In this document: piece after piece, positions 14,994-24,000 of the stretch
Layout: each line of letters opens with the position of its first letter
Position numbering within the stretch: position 1 is the first letter of the stretch
Assembly: GCA_016939345.1 (NCBI GenBank)
Contig: JAFGHG010000019.1
Span: 1 to 24,783 of the forward strand
DNA from: Candidatus Omnitrophota bacterium
GTDB taxonomy: Bacteria; Omnitrophota; Gorgyraeia; Duberdicusellales; 4484-171
Reading direction: 5' to 3'
DNA: 24,783 nucleotides
Program-made: the position numbers and the translations under genes
The notes under the pieces: model-generated
Databases searched by the model: none
Seen by the model: the letters and a program-made list of their open reading frames with translations, nothing else
What the model was told of the DNA's origin: nothing

Positions 14994-16332
14994 CCTTGGG
15001 ATAGTTGATGCGGACGTGGAAAAGGGCGTTTAATATGCGAATAAAGCTCTGGGTTATTTTTTCTAGGTCTTTAAGGGTCAGGGAGCTTTCATCAAGTTCT
15101 CCTTCCATAAAGCGCTTTCTCACTACCTCACGGACCATCTCTTCTATTCTGGCCGGAGTCGGCTCATCAAGGGTCCGCGATAAAGCCTCAACGGTATCGG
15201 CTAAAGCCACTATGGCAATCTCTTTGCTTTGAGGTTTAGGCCCGGGGTAGCGGTATTCCTCTTCGTGTTTGCCGTCCGGTTCGAGCTCCTTGGCCCTCTG
15301 GTAAAAATAGTAGACCAAGGTCTTGCCGTGATGCTGAATTATAAAATCGACTATTTTAGGGTTTAAACGGTGCTTCTTGGCCACTTCAGCGCCTTCCTTA
15401 ACATGGTTGAAAATAATAAGCTTGCTCATAGATGGCTTAAGGTTCTTATGGACGTCACGGTAACTAATAAGGTTTTCAACAAAATAGTCCGGCTTTAGAA
15501 GCTTACCCACATCATGGTAATAGGCTCCTACCCTGGCTAAAAGCGAATTGGCTCCAATAGCTTCAGCAGCTGATTCGCTCAAATTGGCTACTACCAGCGA
15601 GTGCTGGTAGGTACCTGGAGCTTCAAGGACAAGCTTTCTAAGAAGGGGCTGGTTAAAATCAGATAGCTCAAGCAAAGAAATGTTAGTTACTACTTTGAAT
15701 ACATATTCAAAAAGAGGAAGGATGCCTATGACAAAAAAAGATGAAAGCACTCCGTTAAAAAGGCATATTTTTAGAAGGCTCAGGTCTGGTCCGGAAAAAA
15801 AATAAGACATCTGCTGGCGCTCCATTATAAAGGCAGCGATAAACTGCACAGTGCCGGCTAGAAACCCGGCCTTAATTACCTGAAACCTTCGCCTCACCCG
15901 GTAACTGAGCATGGCTGCTGTTGCTGAACCGGCAAACAAGCTTACGCCTAAATTAAAATTCGAACCGTCTATGGCTGCGCCGAGAAAAGAAATCAATACT
16001 ATAAAGAGAAATGATAGCTCCAGGTTCTCGAATAAAAGAGTTATCAGCATGGAAAAACCAATAGCGGAAATCGCATAGCCGGATAATTTAAACTCAACGG
16101 TCAAAAGAGGGATAAGTATGGCTAAGGCGCCTAATATAGCCAGATCAAGATCTGAAGGAAGACCCTCAATTTTGCGCAGGAACCTGGCATAAAGAAAAAG
16201 GATAAAGCCTAAAATCAGAAGAGAAAAATCTATATCGAAGCGGTAAAAGACAAAACTCATGGCCCCGAAGAAACCTAAACCGATAAGCAGGTTATTTAAA
16301 TCAATTTGTTTTTTTGCTATAGTAAGTTTCAT
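14941..16332 (-). CDS. PgpH-like membrane protein with HD phosphohydrolase domain, lacking the extracellular domain
   Basis: The 463 residues begin with about seven or eight hydrophobic segments between 13 and 212. A cytoplasmic HD domain follows: His244 in TYQHSLVVANL, His273-Asp274 in YYHDVGKL, His310 in IFNHVKEGAEVA, the His334-His335 pair, and Asp379 in ALADTVEAL. Members of the PgpH/7TMR-HD family hydrolyse cyclic di-AMP and are usually about 700 residues, with a large extracellular domain after the first membrane segment. Here that domain is missing. The position between phoH and ybeY is the standard place for this family. The gene overlaps phoH by 32 bases and ybeY by 53. Activity on cyclic di-AMP is inferred from family and context. 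Confidence 0.88.
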   Translation of the reverse strand: MKLTIAKKQIDLNNLLIGLGFFGAMSFVFYRFDIDFSLLILGFILFLYARFLRKIEGLPSDLDLAILGALAILIPLLTVEFKLSGYAISAIGFSMLITLLFENLELSFLFIVLISFLGAAIDGSNFNLGVSLFAGSATAAMLSYRVRRRFQVIKAGFLAGTVQFIAAFIMERQQMSYFFSGPDLSLLKICLFNGVLSSFFVIGILPLFEYVFKVVTNISLLELSDFNQPLLRKLVLEAPGTYQHSLVVANLSESAAEAIGANSLLARVGAYYHDVGKLLKPDYFVENLISYRDVHKNLKPSMSKLIIFNHVKEGAEVAKKHRLNPKIVDFIIQHHGKTLVYYFYQRAKELEPDGKHEEEYRYPGPKPQSKEIAIVALADTVEALSRTLDEPTPARIEEMVREVVRKRFMEGELDESSLTLKDLEKITQSFIRILNALFHVRINYPKDENRNNKPTKAKENSSQ

Positions 16333-17278
16333 AGGCCATTATTATTTTCTGGATCAAAGGGTGCCTGACCACATCTTTTTTAGTCAGATTGACAAACTTT
16401 ATGCCTTTTATAGACTTTAAGAGCTTAGAAGCCTCGATAAGCCCCAAGGGTTTCCCTCCGGGAAGATCACTCTGGGTGATATCTCCGGTTATGACTGTCT
16501 TCGTATCAAAGCCAAGACGGGTTAAAAACATCCTTAGCTGGTCAGCTGTACAATTCTGAGCCTCATCAAGAATAACAAAAGCATTGTTTAAAGTCCTCCC
16601 CCGCATATAAGCCAGAGGGACTATTTCGATAATTCCTGTTTCCAAATGATTTTCGATTACATCTACGTCGGTCATATCATACAAGGCGTCATACAAGGGC
16701 CTCAGGTAAGGACTTAATTTTTCGTGCATGTCTCCGGGAAGAAAGCCTAAAGATTCTCCTGCCTCTAGCGCCGGACGGGTAAGGATGATCCTGCGCACAT
16801 TTTTTTGCATTAAATAATTAACTGCCATAGCCATCGCCAGATAGGTTTTCCCGGTGCCAGCCGGTCCTATTGAAAAAACTATATCATATTTTTTTATTGC
16901 TTCAATGTAACTGCTTTGGCCTGAGGTTTTAGGAAAAACCTGCTTTTTCCTAGCAGAAGGAACAGGTATTGCGTTTTGTGCGGCTGAACCAGGAAGCGGA
17001 GAGTTTGAATTAAATCTTTGACTGTCTTTCTGGGATTGTCCCATCTGCCGCAGCTCCTCATGGCTTAAGTTAATACCTTCTTTAGCCAGAGAGTAGATCT
17101 TTTTTATGATGTTTTCAGCTGACTCCACCCTTTCTCTGGCCCCTCTTAACAGAATACCCTGGGGTTCAATATTTACGGTAAGCTCCAATAACTTTTGCAG
17201 GTATTTTAGATTCTCGTCTTTAGGGCCGCAGATGTAAGTAAGGTATGAAAAATCATCGATGGTAATGATTTTTTCCAT
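16301..17278 (-). CDS. phoH: PhoH-like ATPase
   Basis: This 325-residue P-loop ATPase has an N-terminal KH-like region (about 1-65, including GILLRGARERVESAENII). The PhoH core follows with Walker A GPAGTGKT at 138-145 and Walker B FVILDEAQN at 234-242. LTRPALEAGESLGFLPGD and TRLGFDTKTVITGD are further family segments. It is thought to act on RNA together with YbeY, and the ybeY gene is two genes downstream. The ATG is eight bases past the LysM gene stop. The middle 75-125 is a Ser/Gln/Pro-rich linker. Confidence 0.94.
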   Translation of the reverse strand: MEKIITIDDFSYLTYICGPKDENLKYLQKLLELTVNIEPQGILLRGARERVESAENIIKKIYSLAKEGINLSHEELRQMGQSQKDSQRFNSNSPLPGSAAQNAIPVPSARKKQVFPKTSGQSSYIEAIKKYDIVFSIGPAGTGKTYLAMAMAVNYLMQKNVRRIILTRPALEAGESLGFLPGDMHEKLSPYLRPLYDALYDMTDVDVIENHLETGIIEIVPLAYMRGRTLNNAFVILDEAQNCTADQLRMFLTRLGFDTKTVITGDITQSDLPGGKPLGLIEASKLLKSIKGIKFVNLTKKDVVRHPLIQKIIMAYETYYSKKTN

Positions 17279-17286
17279 GATAATGA

Positions 17287-17823
17287 TTAAGGGATGATTA
17301 TCTTTATCCCTGGATAAATTTTATCAGGACCCTTTAAAACATTGCGGTTAGCTTCATAAAGCATATTCCATTTCTTGGTAGTCCCGTAAAATTTATATGA
17401 GATCTTCTGCAGAGTGTCGTTTTTCTGAATAGTGTAATATTCAAGATCATTGCTTTCAAAAGAATCGTCTATTTCCTGCCTGTAATCAACATCTTCCTCT
17501 TCCATGGAAGCAACAGGCTCTTCTACCCATAAAGGTTCTTCCTCAATATCTTTTATCGAAGTCTTTTTATCTTTGCTCCCGGAAGCCGGTGCGGCGGCCT
17601 TATCTTGCTTGGGGGGGATCTCTATCTCAAGAACAGATACTTTCCTGGTTTTACCAAACTTGTTCTCTTTAGGCTCAGAACTGGGCGATCCGGAGATATA
17701 GCCTTGATTCCCCGATATCTCTGTATCTTTCCTTGGCTTCTCAATTGTATAAGTACGCATGGTCACACAACCGGCAACAAACAAAACTGCGATAATCACC
17801 ATAAAAAACAACCTGTTACTCAT
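17287..17823 (-). CDS. LysM-domain lipoprotein
   Basis: The 178-residue protein opens with a lipoprotein signal ending LFVAGC, so Cys19 would be lipidated. A charged, disordered-looking middle (about 25-125, with acidic clusters) follows. It ends in one LysM domain (about 129-178): YTIQKNDTLQKISYKFYG, then NRNVLKGPDKIYPGIKIIIP. LysM binds peptidoglycan, so the protein probably links the outer membrane and the cell wall. The ATG follows GAGGGGGT with a good spacing. It leads the run into phoH, eight bases away, but no functional link to PhoH is evident. Confidence 0.88.
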   Translation of the reverse strand: MSNRLFFMVIIAVLFVAGCVTMRTYTIEKPRKDTEISGNQGYISGSPSSEPKENKFGKTRKVSVLEIEIPPKQDKAAAPASGSKDKKTSIKDIEEEPLWVEEPVASMEEEDVDYRQEIDDSFESNDLEYYTIQKNDTLQKISYKFYGTTKKWNMLYEANRNVLKGPDKIYPGIKIIIP

Positions 17824-17860
17824 CTCTTACCCCCTCTTCTATAGTGTGTTTTAATTTGCT

Positions 17861-17934
17861 CAAATCCGAAGACAAAACCCCGAAATCGAAAAAAACTTCA
17901 AATTTTCAGAATTTGTTTTGGATTTCGATATTTG
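17861..17934. repeat. Imperfect intergenic hairpin, 74 bases
   Basis: The arm CAAATCCGAAGACAAAAC (17861-17878) pairs imperfectly with 17915-17934, whose reverse complement reads CAAATATCGAAATCCAAAAC. The inside contains further variants of the same CGAAATC/GATTTCG theme. It fills most of the gap between aspS and the LysM gene and is not coding in any frame worth noting. It could act as a transcript-end structure or be a degenerate mobile intergenic repeat. Confidence 0.5.
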
Positions 17935-17941
17935 TTTATGG

Positions 17942-19327
17942 TTATTCTTCCTCCTGCTCCAGCAACTCTATGTTAAGCTCTTTAAGCTGACCGTCGTTTA
18001 TCCCTGAAGGAGCATCGCTTAAAAGGCAAACGCCTTTCTGGGTCTTGGGGAAAGCTATAACCTCGCGTATACTTTCCGATTGAGTTATTATAGCATATAA
18101 TCTGTCTAAACCAAAAGCTGCTCCGCCATGAGGCGGAAAACCAAAATTAAAGGCTTTGAGCAGAAAACCAAATTTGCTCTGAGCGTCTTCATCGCTGATA
18201 CCCAGTATATCAAATATCTTTTTCTGAAGCTTTCCGGAGTGTATTCTTATGGAACCGCTGCCTATCTCCGAGCCGTTTAATACCAGATCATAAGAACGGG
18301 CTCTTATGCTGGAAAGATCTTTATCTAAATTTTTTAGATCATCGCTGTTAGGCGCAGTAAAGGGGTGATGACATGCCTGCCAGCGCTTCTCATCCTGATC
18401 ATATTCAAATAAAGGAAAATCTACCACCCAAAGAAAACGGTATTGGCCTTCTCCTATGTCAGGCTTATCGCTTTTATATTTTTCCATAGCCTCTTTATAC
18501 GATACCCGGGGAAAAGGCAGTTTCAAATCTATGCCTAAAACAGAATAAAACACTTCAGCCATCATCTGCTCTACCAGTGCCAGTATATCCTGCTCTTCTA
18601 CAAAAGACATCTCCAAATCCAGCTGGGTGAATTCCGGCTGACGGTCCTTTCTTAAATCTTCGTCGCGAAAGCATTTGACTATCTGATAATAACGGTCAAA
18701 ACCACTGGCCATCAAAATCTGCTTAAAAAGCTGGGGAGACTGAGGAAGTGCATAAAATTTATTGGGGTTAAGCCTGGAAGGAACCAGATAGTCGCGTGCT
18801 CCCTCAGGCGTAGATTTAGTCAAAAATGGGGTCTCGATTTCGAGAAAACCTTTTTTATTTAAAAACTCCCTGAATGCTTGATTAAACTTATGTCTTAGAA
18901 TTATTTTTTCGGAAACCTTTTTGCGCCTTAAGTCCAGGTAGCGGTAAGTAAGTTTTATCTCTTCGCCCAGATCAAGCCCGTCTTCGATATTGAAAGGCAG
19001 ATCCCCGCATTCACTTAGAATATCTAATTCCTGGGCGCAAACCTCCACAAAGCCCGTAGAGATCTTAGGGTTTTCGGTCTTCTGCGGCCTGGGATTAACC
19101 ATGCCTTTAAGGCAGATCACGTCTTCGTTACGAAGCCGTTTGGCTTTTTCATAAGTCTGGACATTGGGTTTAGGCAGGAATATTACCTGGGTAAGCCCAT
19201 ACCGGTCCCTGATATCAATAAAAATTATTTTTCCGTGGTCACGCCGGGAATCCACCCAGCCGCATAAAATTACTTCCTTGTTGACGTCTTCAGCTGTAAG
19301 CTGGCCACAAGTGTGTGTTCTTAACAT
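17942..19327 (-). CDS. aspS: Aspartyl-tRNA synthetase, bacterial type without the GAD insertion domain
   Basis: This class II synthetase charges tRNA-Asp. At 461 residues it is about 130 short of the usual bacterial 580-600. The N-terminal anticodon-binding OB fold has GWVDSRRDHGKIIFIDIRD, and the core has STPEGARDYLVPSR at 172-185, QSPQL at 196-200, motif 2 FRDEDLRKDRQPEF at 220-233 and motif 3 GLDRL at 406-410. All are bacterial in style. After SDKPDI at 286-291 the normal GAD domain is absent and the core resumes at FLWVVDFPLFE (298-308). The reading frame is unbroken across this join. The ATG is preceded by AGGAGA. It lies 38 bases after hisS, an arrangement common in bacteria. Catalysis should be intact because the GAD domain is not part of the active core. 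Confidence 0.96.
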   Translation of the reverse strand: MLRTHTCGQLTAEDVNKEVILCGWVDSRRDHGKIIFIDIRDRYGLTQVIFLPKPNVQTYEKAKRLRNEDVICLKGMVNPRPQKTENPKISTGFVEVCAQELDILSECGDLPFNIEDGLDLGEEIKLTYRYLDLRRKKVSEKIILRHKFNQAFREFLNKKGFLEIETPFLTKSTPEGARDYLVPSRLNPNKFYALPQSPQLFKQILMASGFDRYYQIVKCFRDEDLRKDRQPEFTQLDLEMSFVEEQDILALVEQMMAEVFYSVLGIDLKLPFPRVSYKEAMEKYKSDKPDIGEGQYRFLWVVDFPLFEYDQDEKRWQACHHPFTAPNSDDLKNLDKDLSSIRARSYDLVLNGSEIGSGSIRIHSGKLQKKIFDILGISDEDAQSKFGFLLKAFNFGFPPHGGAAFGLDRLYAIITQSESIREVIAFPKTQKGVCLLSDAPSGINDGQLKELNIELLEQEEE

Positions 19328-19365
19328 CTTTTCTCCTGTTAGCTTTGTGAATATTATAACTGAAA

Positions 19366-20607
19366 TTAAATCTTTTCTTTCAAAGACTTTACAACCTGGG
19401 TCATCTCGATTAAAGTCTGGGAATTTTTGCGCATGTCTTTAAGGGCAACGGTATTATTTTTAAATTCCTCTTCCGCTAAGATAATGACGAAGCGCGCGCC
19501 TCTTTTTTGAGCTGCTCTTAACTGGCCTTTTAAAGATTTATCAAGGTAATCGCAATCAGCAACAAATCCTGCATCCCTTAATTTATTTAAAATCTCAAAA
19601 GCAGCTTCCTGCAGTTTTTGGCTTGTTGAGGCTATAAAAACATCAAGTTCTGTCCTTTTATCCTCTTTATCCAGCAAAAGCATAACCCGTTCGACTCCCA
19701 CAGCAAAACCTATTGCCGGTACATCCGGACCACCAAGAGACTTTGTCAGATTATTATACCTGCCTCCAGCGGCAATTGCATCCTGAGATCCTATTTTTGT
19801 CGATGTAACCTCAAAAACCGTATTAGTATAATAATCAAGACCCCTTACCAGATAGGGATCGTTTTTGTATTCTACACCAAAGCTGTCTAGGATTGAAAGC
19901 AATTTTTTGAAGGAATCAAGACAGTCCCCGCAAAGATAAGAGTTTTCTAGCTTAAGCGATGCTACAGTTTCTCTGCATAAACTTTGTTTGCAGTCAAGGA
20001 CTCTTAAAGGGTTTTTATCCAGCCTGCGCTTGCAGTTATCACAAAGAGATTCTTTTTTATTCTTCAAATCGGAAAAAAGTATCTTATTAAGCGCAGATTT
20101 ATCCTTTGCGCAACCTAAAGTATTTACTATAAGCTGTTTGTCCCTTACTCCCAGCTGGTCCAAAATCTTCATAAGAAGAATTATTACCTCAGCATCAAGA
20201 TATATGCTGCTGCTTCCTATAGCCTCGACTCCTATATGATTGAATTGGCGAAGCCTACCCTTTTGAGGTCGCTCTCCGCGAAACATAGGCCCAATGTAAA
20301 AAAACTTATAGAAACCGCTTTTCTTGTACAGAGAATGCTCAATAAAAAAACGTATTACTCCGGCAGTGCCCTCCGGCCGGAGAACTGTATCCTTGCCCTC
20401 AATCTTAAACATCTGTCTTTCTGTTATGTCAGATGACTCACCTATGCCTTTTAAGAATAGCCCCTGCTCTTCTAAAACCGGAAGCATTATTTCTTCAAAG
20501 CCAAAGCGGACCAGGGTATTCCTTGCTTTTTGAGTCAAATCATAAAAGATCCCTGCTTCTAAGGCATCAAAATCAGTGGTTCCTCTTATACTGGAAAATT
20601 TTTTCAC
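19366..20607 (-). CDS. hisS: Histidyl-tRNA synthetase
   Basis: The 413 residues carry the class II HisRS landmarks. The N-terminus FSSIRGTTDF is followed by PVLEEQGLFLKGIGESSDI. LRPEGTAGVIR is next, then motif 2 with YIGPMFRGERPQKGRLRQFNHIG, the histidine-specific LVRGLDYYTNTVFEV, and AAGGRYNNL. Motif 3 is PAIGFAVGVERV. The C-terminal anticodon-binding domain (about 320-413) is present. The start is GTG at 20607, chosen because it follows TTGGAGGAT at proper spacing and begins the conserved N-terminus. A bacterial T-box leader was sought and not found. Confidence 0.96.
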   Translation of the reverse strand: MKKFSSIRGTTDFDALEAGIFYDLTQKARNTLVRFGFEEIMLPVLEEQGLFLKGIGESSDITERQMFKIEGKDTVLRPEGTAGVIRFFIEHSLYKKSGFYKFFYIGPMFRGERPQKGRLRQFNHIGVEAIGSSSIYLDAEVIILLMKILDQLGVRDKQLIVNTLGCAKDKSALNKILFSDLKNKKESLCDNCKRRLDKNPLRVLDCKQSLCRETVASLKLENSYLCGDCLDSFKKLLSILDSFGVEYKNDPYLVRGLDYYTNTVFEVTSTKIGSQDAIAAGGRYNNLTKSLGGPDVPAIGFAVGVERVMLLLDKEDKRTELDVFIASTSQKLQEAAFEILNKLRDAGFVADCDYLDKSLKGQLRAAQKRGARFVIILAEEEFKNNTVALKDMRKNSQTLIEMTQVVKSLKEKI

Positions 20608-20664
20608 TTTTTATCCTCCAACAGATATTAGGCATGTAGACAAAGGTAAGAAAATTGAAGAGGT

Positions 20665-20698
20665 TTATCTTCCCGGAAACTGTCTCCCTAGAAGATAA
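20665..20698 (-). other. Hairpin between the HU gene and hisS, possible weak terminator
   Basis: TTATCTTC (20665-20672) and GAAGATAA (20691-20698) form a perfect 8-bp stem with an 18-base loop, extendable by GGT/ACC after a small bulge. On the minus strand it follows the HU stop by 14 bases. The downstream sequence has only an AATTTTCTT stretch, so termination would be weak. Confidence 0.4.
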
Positions 20699-20712
20699 GC
20701 AAACCAGCGAAG

Positions 20713-20985
20713 CTATTTAATATTCTGCTTCATCTCCAGGCCAGGTTTAAAGACTACTGTTTGTCTTTCAGGAACAGGCACGACTTGACCAGTTTTAGGA
20801 TTTCTGCCAATTCTTCTCTTTCTTTTCTTTACCTGGAAAACTCCAAAATTCCTGAGCTCAATCCTTTTACCGTCTTGAAGTGCGGAAAGGATAGCGTCAA
20901 AAGTCCTCTGAACGACTTCTTTAACTACAATCTGCTTAATCCCTGTTTCCTGGCTGATTTTGAGAACAATATCCCTTTTTCTCAT
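20713..20985 (-). CDS. HU/IHF-family DNA-binding protein
   Basis: This 90-residue nucleoid protein bends DNA as a dimer. It shows the family pattern: an N-terminal helical dimerisation part (about 1-40), the GKRIELRNFGVFQVKKR strand region, then the DNA-binding arm with RIGRNPKTGQVVPVPERQTVVF, including the intercalating proline in RNPKTG. The C-terminus FKPGLEMKQNI is typical. HU and IHF subunits cannot be told apart from this alone. It has its own strong promoter, with the ATG only six bases beyond the -10 element, and no Shine-Dalgarno sequence. Confidence 0.94.
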   Translation of the reverse strand: MRKRDIVLKISQETGIKQIVVKEVVQRTFDAILSALQDGKRIELRNFGVFQVKKRKRRIGRNPKTGQVVPVPERQTVVFKPGLEMKQNIK

Positions 20986-20991
20986 ATTTTA

Positions 20992-21020
20992 AGTTTATCA
21001 GTATCAATGTGTTATGTCAA
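20992..21020 (-). promoter_or_regulatory. Promoter of the HU gene, predicted leaderless
   Basis: On the minus strand a consensus TTGACA (21015-21020) is followed after 17 bases by TAAACT (20992-20997). The HU ATG begins six bases further on. Transcription should therefore start at or within about a base of the start codon. Confidence 0.65.
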
Positions 21021-21073
21021 GATTAACTTTTTTAACCAAGATAAAACTATAGATCCTATAATTAATCAAAAAA

Positions 21074-24000
21074 TTAAAGTGTCAAAATAACGTTTTCCTC
21101 GCCGACAAGAGAGCCAATATCATCAAGGGCCTTGTCATTTAAGGCAATATGAAAATTATTATCGGTTTTTACCTTGACGCCCTGCAATTTCGAATCTTTA
21201 AAGGAAAAAAATACCGGGGTAGCCCCTTTATTGGATATAAAAACCTTTTTGAGACGGTCCAGAGGCAAAGATTTGCCTTCTACAGATATAACTGCTCTCT
21301 TTACGCTGGCCATGACTTTATCTATAGGTATTATCTCTGATGCCAGTATTTTAGGTATCTTGTCCTTAGCCTCGACCTGGCCTCTTAATAAAATCACGCC
21401 TTTTTCCCGAAGGTAAAGAGCGGATTCTTCATATAAACGGGGAAATATAAAAGCTTCGATGCTTGATGTCTCGTCTTCGATCTTTATTATGGCCATTCTT
21501 TCTTTTTTTCTGCGGGTGGTGATAAACTTTACTTTTTCCAAGACCCCGCATATAGTTACCTCCTGGCTGCGTGATTGTTCGTAAAGAGAAGAGATTTTTT
21601 GCCGGGCAAGATATTTTATAATGCTCGAATAACAGTATAAAGGATGACTGGTCAAATAAATACCGAGCAGGGATTTTTCAAAAGCCAGTATCTGCAAAAG
21701 AGGCCACTCATCTATATCAGGGACGCTTTCGTCAGGTGGGGGCGGAGCAAAAAGAGTCATCTGGGCCGTATCTATTTTCTTTGCCGACTTATTCAGAAGT
21801 TTATCAAGGACAGCTATCATCTGGGCCCGCTTAAGGTTAAAACTATCCATTGCTCCGGACTTGATCAGGCTCTCCATGACCTTTTTATTAACAACCCTTG
21901 AATCAACTCTTTCACAAAAATCAAATATACTTTTAAAACCGCCCTGCTTCCTTGTCTGAATAATGTTTTCCAAAGCTGCTTTGCCTACATTTTTTATTGC
22001 CATCAACCCAAAACGTATGTTGTTATCTTGAGTCACGGTAAAATTTGTAAAACTGGTGTTTATATCTGGCGGCAAAACCTTAATCTTCATGTGACCGGAC
22101 TCAGCAACATATTCTACAACCTTATCGGTATTGTTACGCTCACTTGTAAGCAGAGCCGCCATAAATTCAACCGGATAATTTGCTTTTAAGAAAGCTGTCC
22201 GGTATGATATCAAAGCATAAGCCGTAGAATGCGATTTATTAAAACCGTAACCGGAAAAATAATCGATTAAATCGAATATCTGATTGGCTATGCTCTGGCT
22301 GATATTGTTCTTTTTGCACCCCTCAATGAACAGATTGCGCTGCTCATCCATGATCTCAGGTATTTTTTTACCTATGGCTTTTCGCAGAAGATCTGCCCTG
22401 GACATATCAAAGCCAGCCAGCTGAGAAACTATCTGCATTATCTGTTCCTGGTAAAGTATTATCCCGTAAGTCGTCTTTAATATCGGTTCAAGCTTGGGAT
22501 GGATATAAGTTATCTTTTTGTTTCCCTGTTTGCGGTTGATGAAATCATCGACCATTCCACTGCCAAGCGGGCCCGGCCGGTATAAAGCCAATACAGCTAT
22601 CAGGTCCTCAAAACGGGTAGGTCTTATCTTCTTAAGGATATCTCTCATGCCTCTGCTTTCAAGCTGAAACACCCCGATAGTTTCTCCTTTTGCCAGCAAA
22701 GAAAAGGTCTTTTTATCATCCAAAGCTAAAGTAGTCATGTTGAGAGACTGCTTTTGGGTCCTCTCTACTATCTTCAGAGTCTCTTCGATGACTGTCAAAG
22801 TCTTCAAACCGAGAAAATCCATCTTAAGAAGCCCGGTTTTCTCAAGTGAACCCATATCAAAACCAGTAACTGCCTCTCCGTCAGCGCCTCTGGTCAAAGG
22901 CACCCTTTCCATAAGGGGCTTATCACTTATAACAACCCCTGCAGCATGAGTAGATGCATGACGCGATAGGCCTTCCAGCTGCATGGCTACGTCTATAAGG
23001 CGCTTTATCCTTGAATCGGAGTTGTAGATATCAGCCAGCTCTAAATTCAATGACAAAGCTTCTCTTAGATTGATGTGCTGGCCGACACCATAAGGTATCA
23101 TCTTGGCTATTTTATCTACTTCAGAATAACTGAAGCCAAGCACCCTTCCTACATCTCTGACTACCGCCCGGGCAAGCATAGTTCCGAAAGTGATTATCTG
23201 AGCTACCGATTCTTTGCCGTATTTCTTGCCGACGTATTCCAGGACTTCTGACCTTTTTTCATAACAAAAATCAATATCGATATCAGGCATGGATATCCTT
23301 TCCGGATTGAGAAACCTCTCAAAAAGCAAACCATAGCTTAAAGGGTCGACATCTGTAATCTTAAGAATATAGCTGATGATACTCCCGGCTGCGCTGCCCC
23401 GGCCAGGACCGACCGGTATATGGTTTTCTTTAGCAAATTTGACAAGATCCCAGATAATAAGAAAATAAGAAGAAAAACCGGTCTTCTTTATGACACTTAG
23501 TTCGTACTCTAGCCTTTCTTTGACTTTATCATCGATATCATCATATCTGGAAGGCAGATTTTCTAGAGCGATCTTTCTTAAATAACCGTCTTCGGTTTCT
23601 CCCTCGGGTATAGGAAAATGGGGAAGGTGAATCTTGGAAAAATCTATGGTCAGATTACATTTCTGAGTTATCTCAATTGTATTATTAATGCTTTCCGGTA
23701 TTTCTTTGAAAATAGTCTTCATCTCCTGCGGAGTACGGAAATAAAATGTATCGCTGTTGAAGCGGTAGCGGTTAGGATCATCAATTGTAGTCTGGGTCTG
23801 TATGGCCAGCAATGCTTCATGAGCAAAAGCCTCATCCTTCTCCAGATAATGTATGTCATTTGTGGCCACAACCGGTATCTTGAGGTCCCGGGAAATATTT
23901 AAAAGGGCTTTGTTGACTTTTCTCTGCTCTTTTAAACCATTATCCATTATCTCAAGATAAAAATTACCTTTACCGAAGATATTCAAGTAATCATCAGCTA

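Noticed and set aside
18439..18472. aspS shortened by a frameshift or sequencing error
   Set aside because: The frame is open across the join, both flanks are conserved, and the missing part matches one whole domain, which a random error would not produce.
20608..20712. Possible T-box leader before hisS-aspS
   Set aside because: The tRNA-pairing core of the antiterminator (GGTGG...ACCGCG type) is absent; only a simple hairpin is seen.
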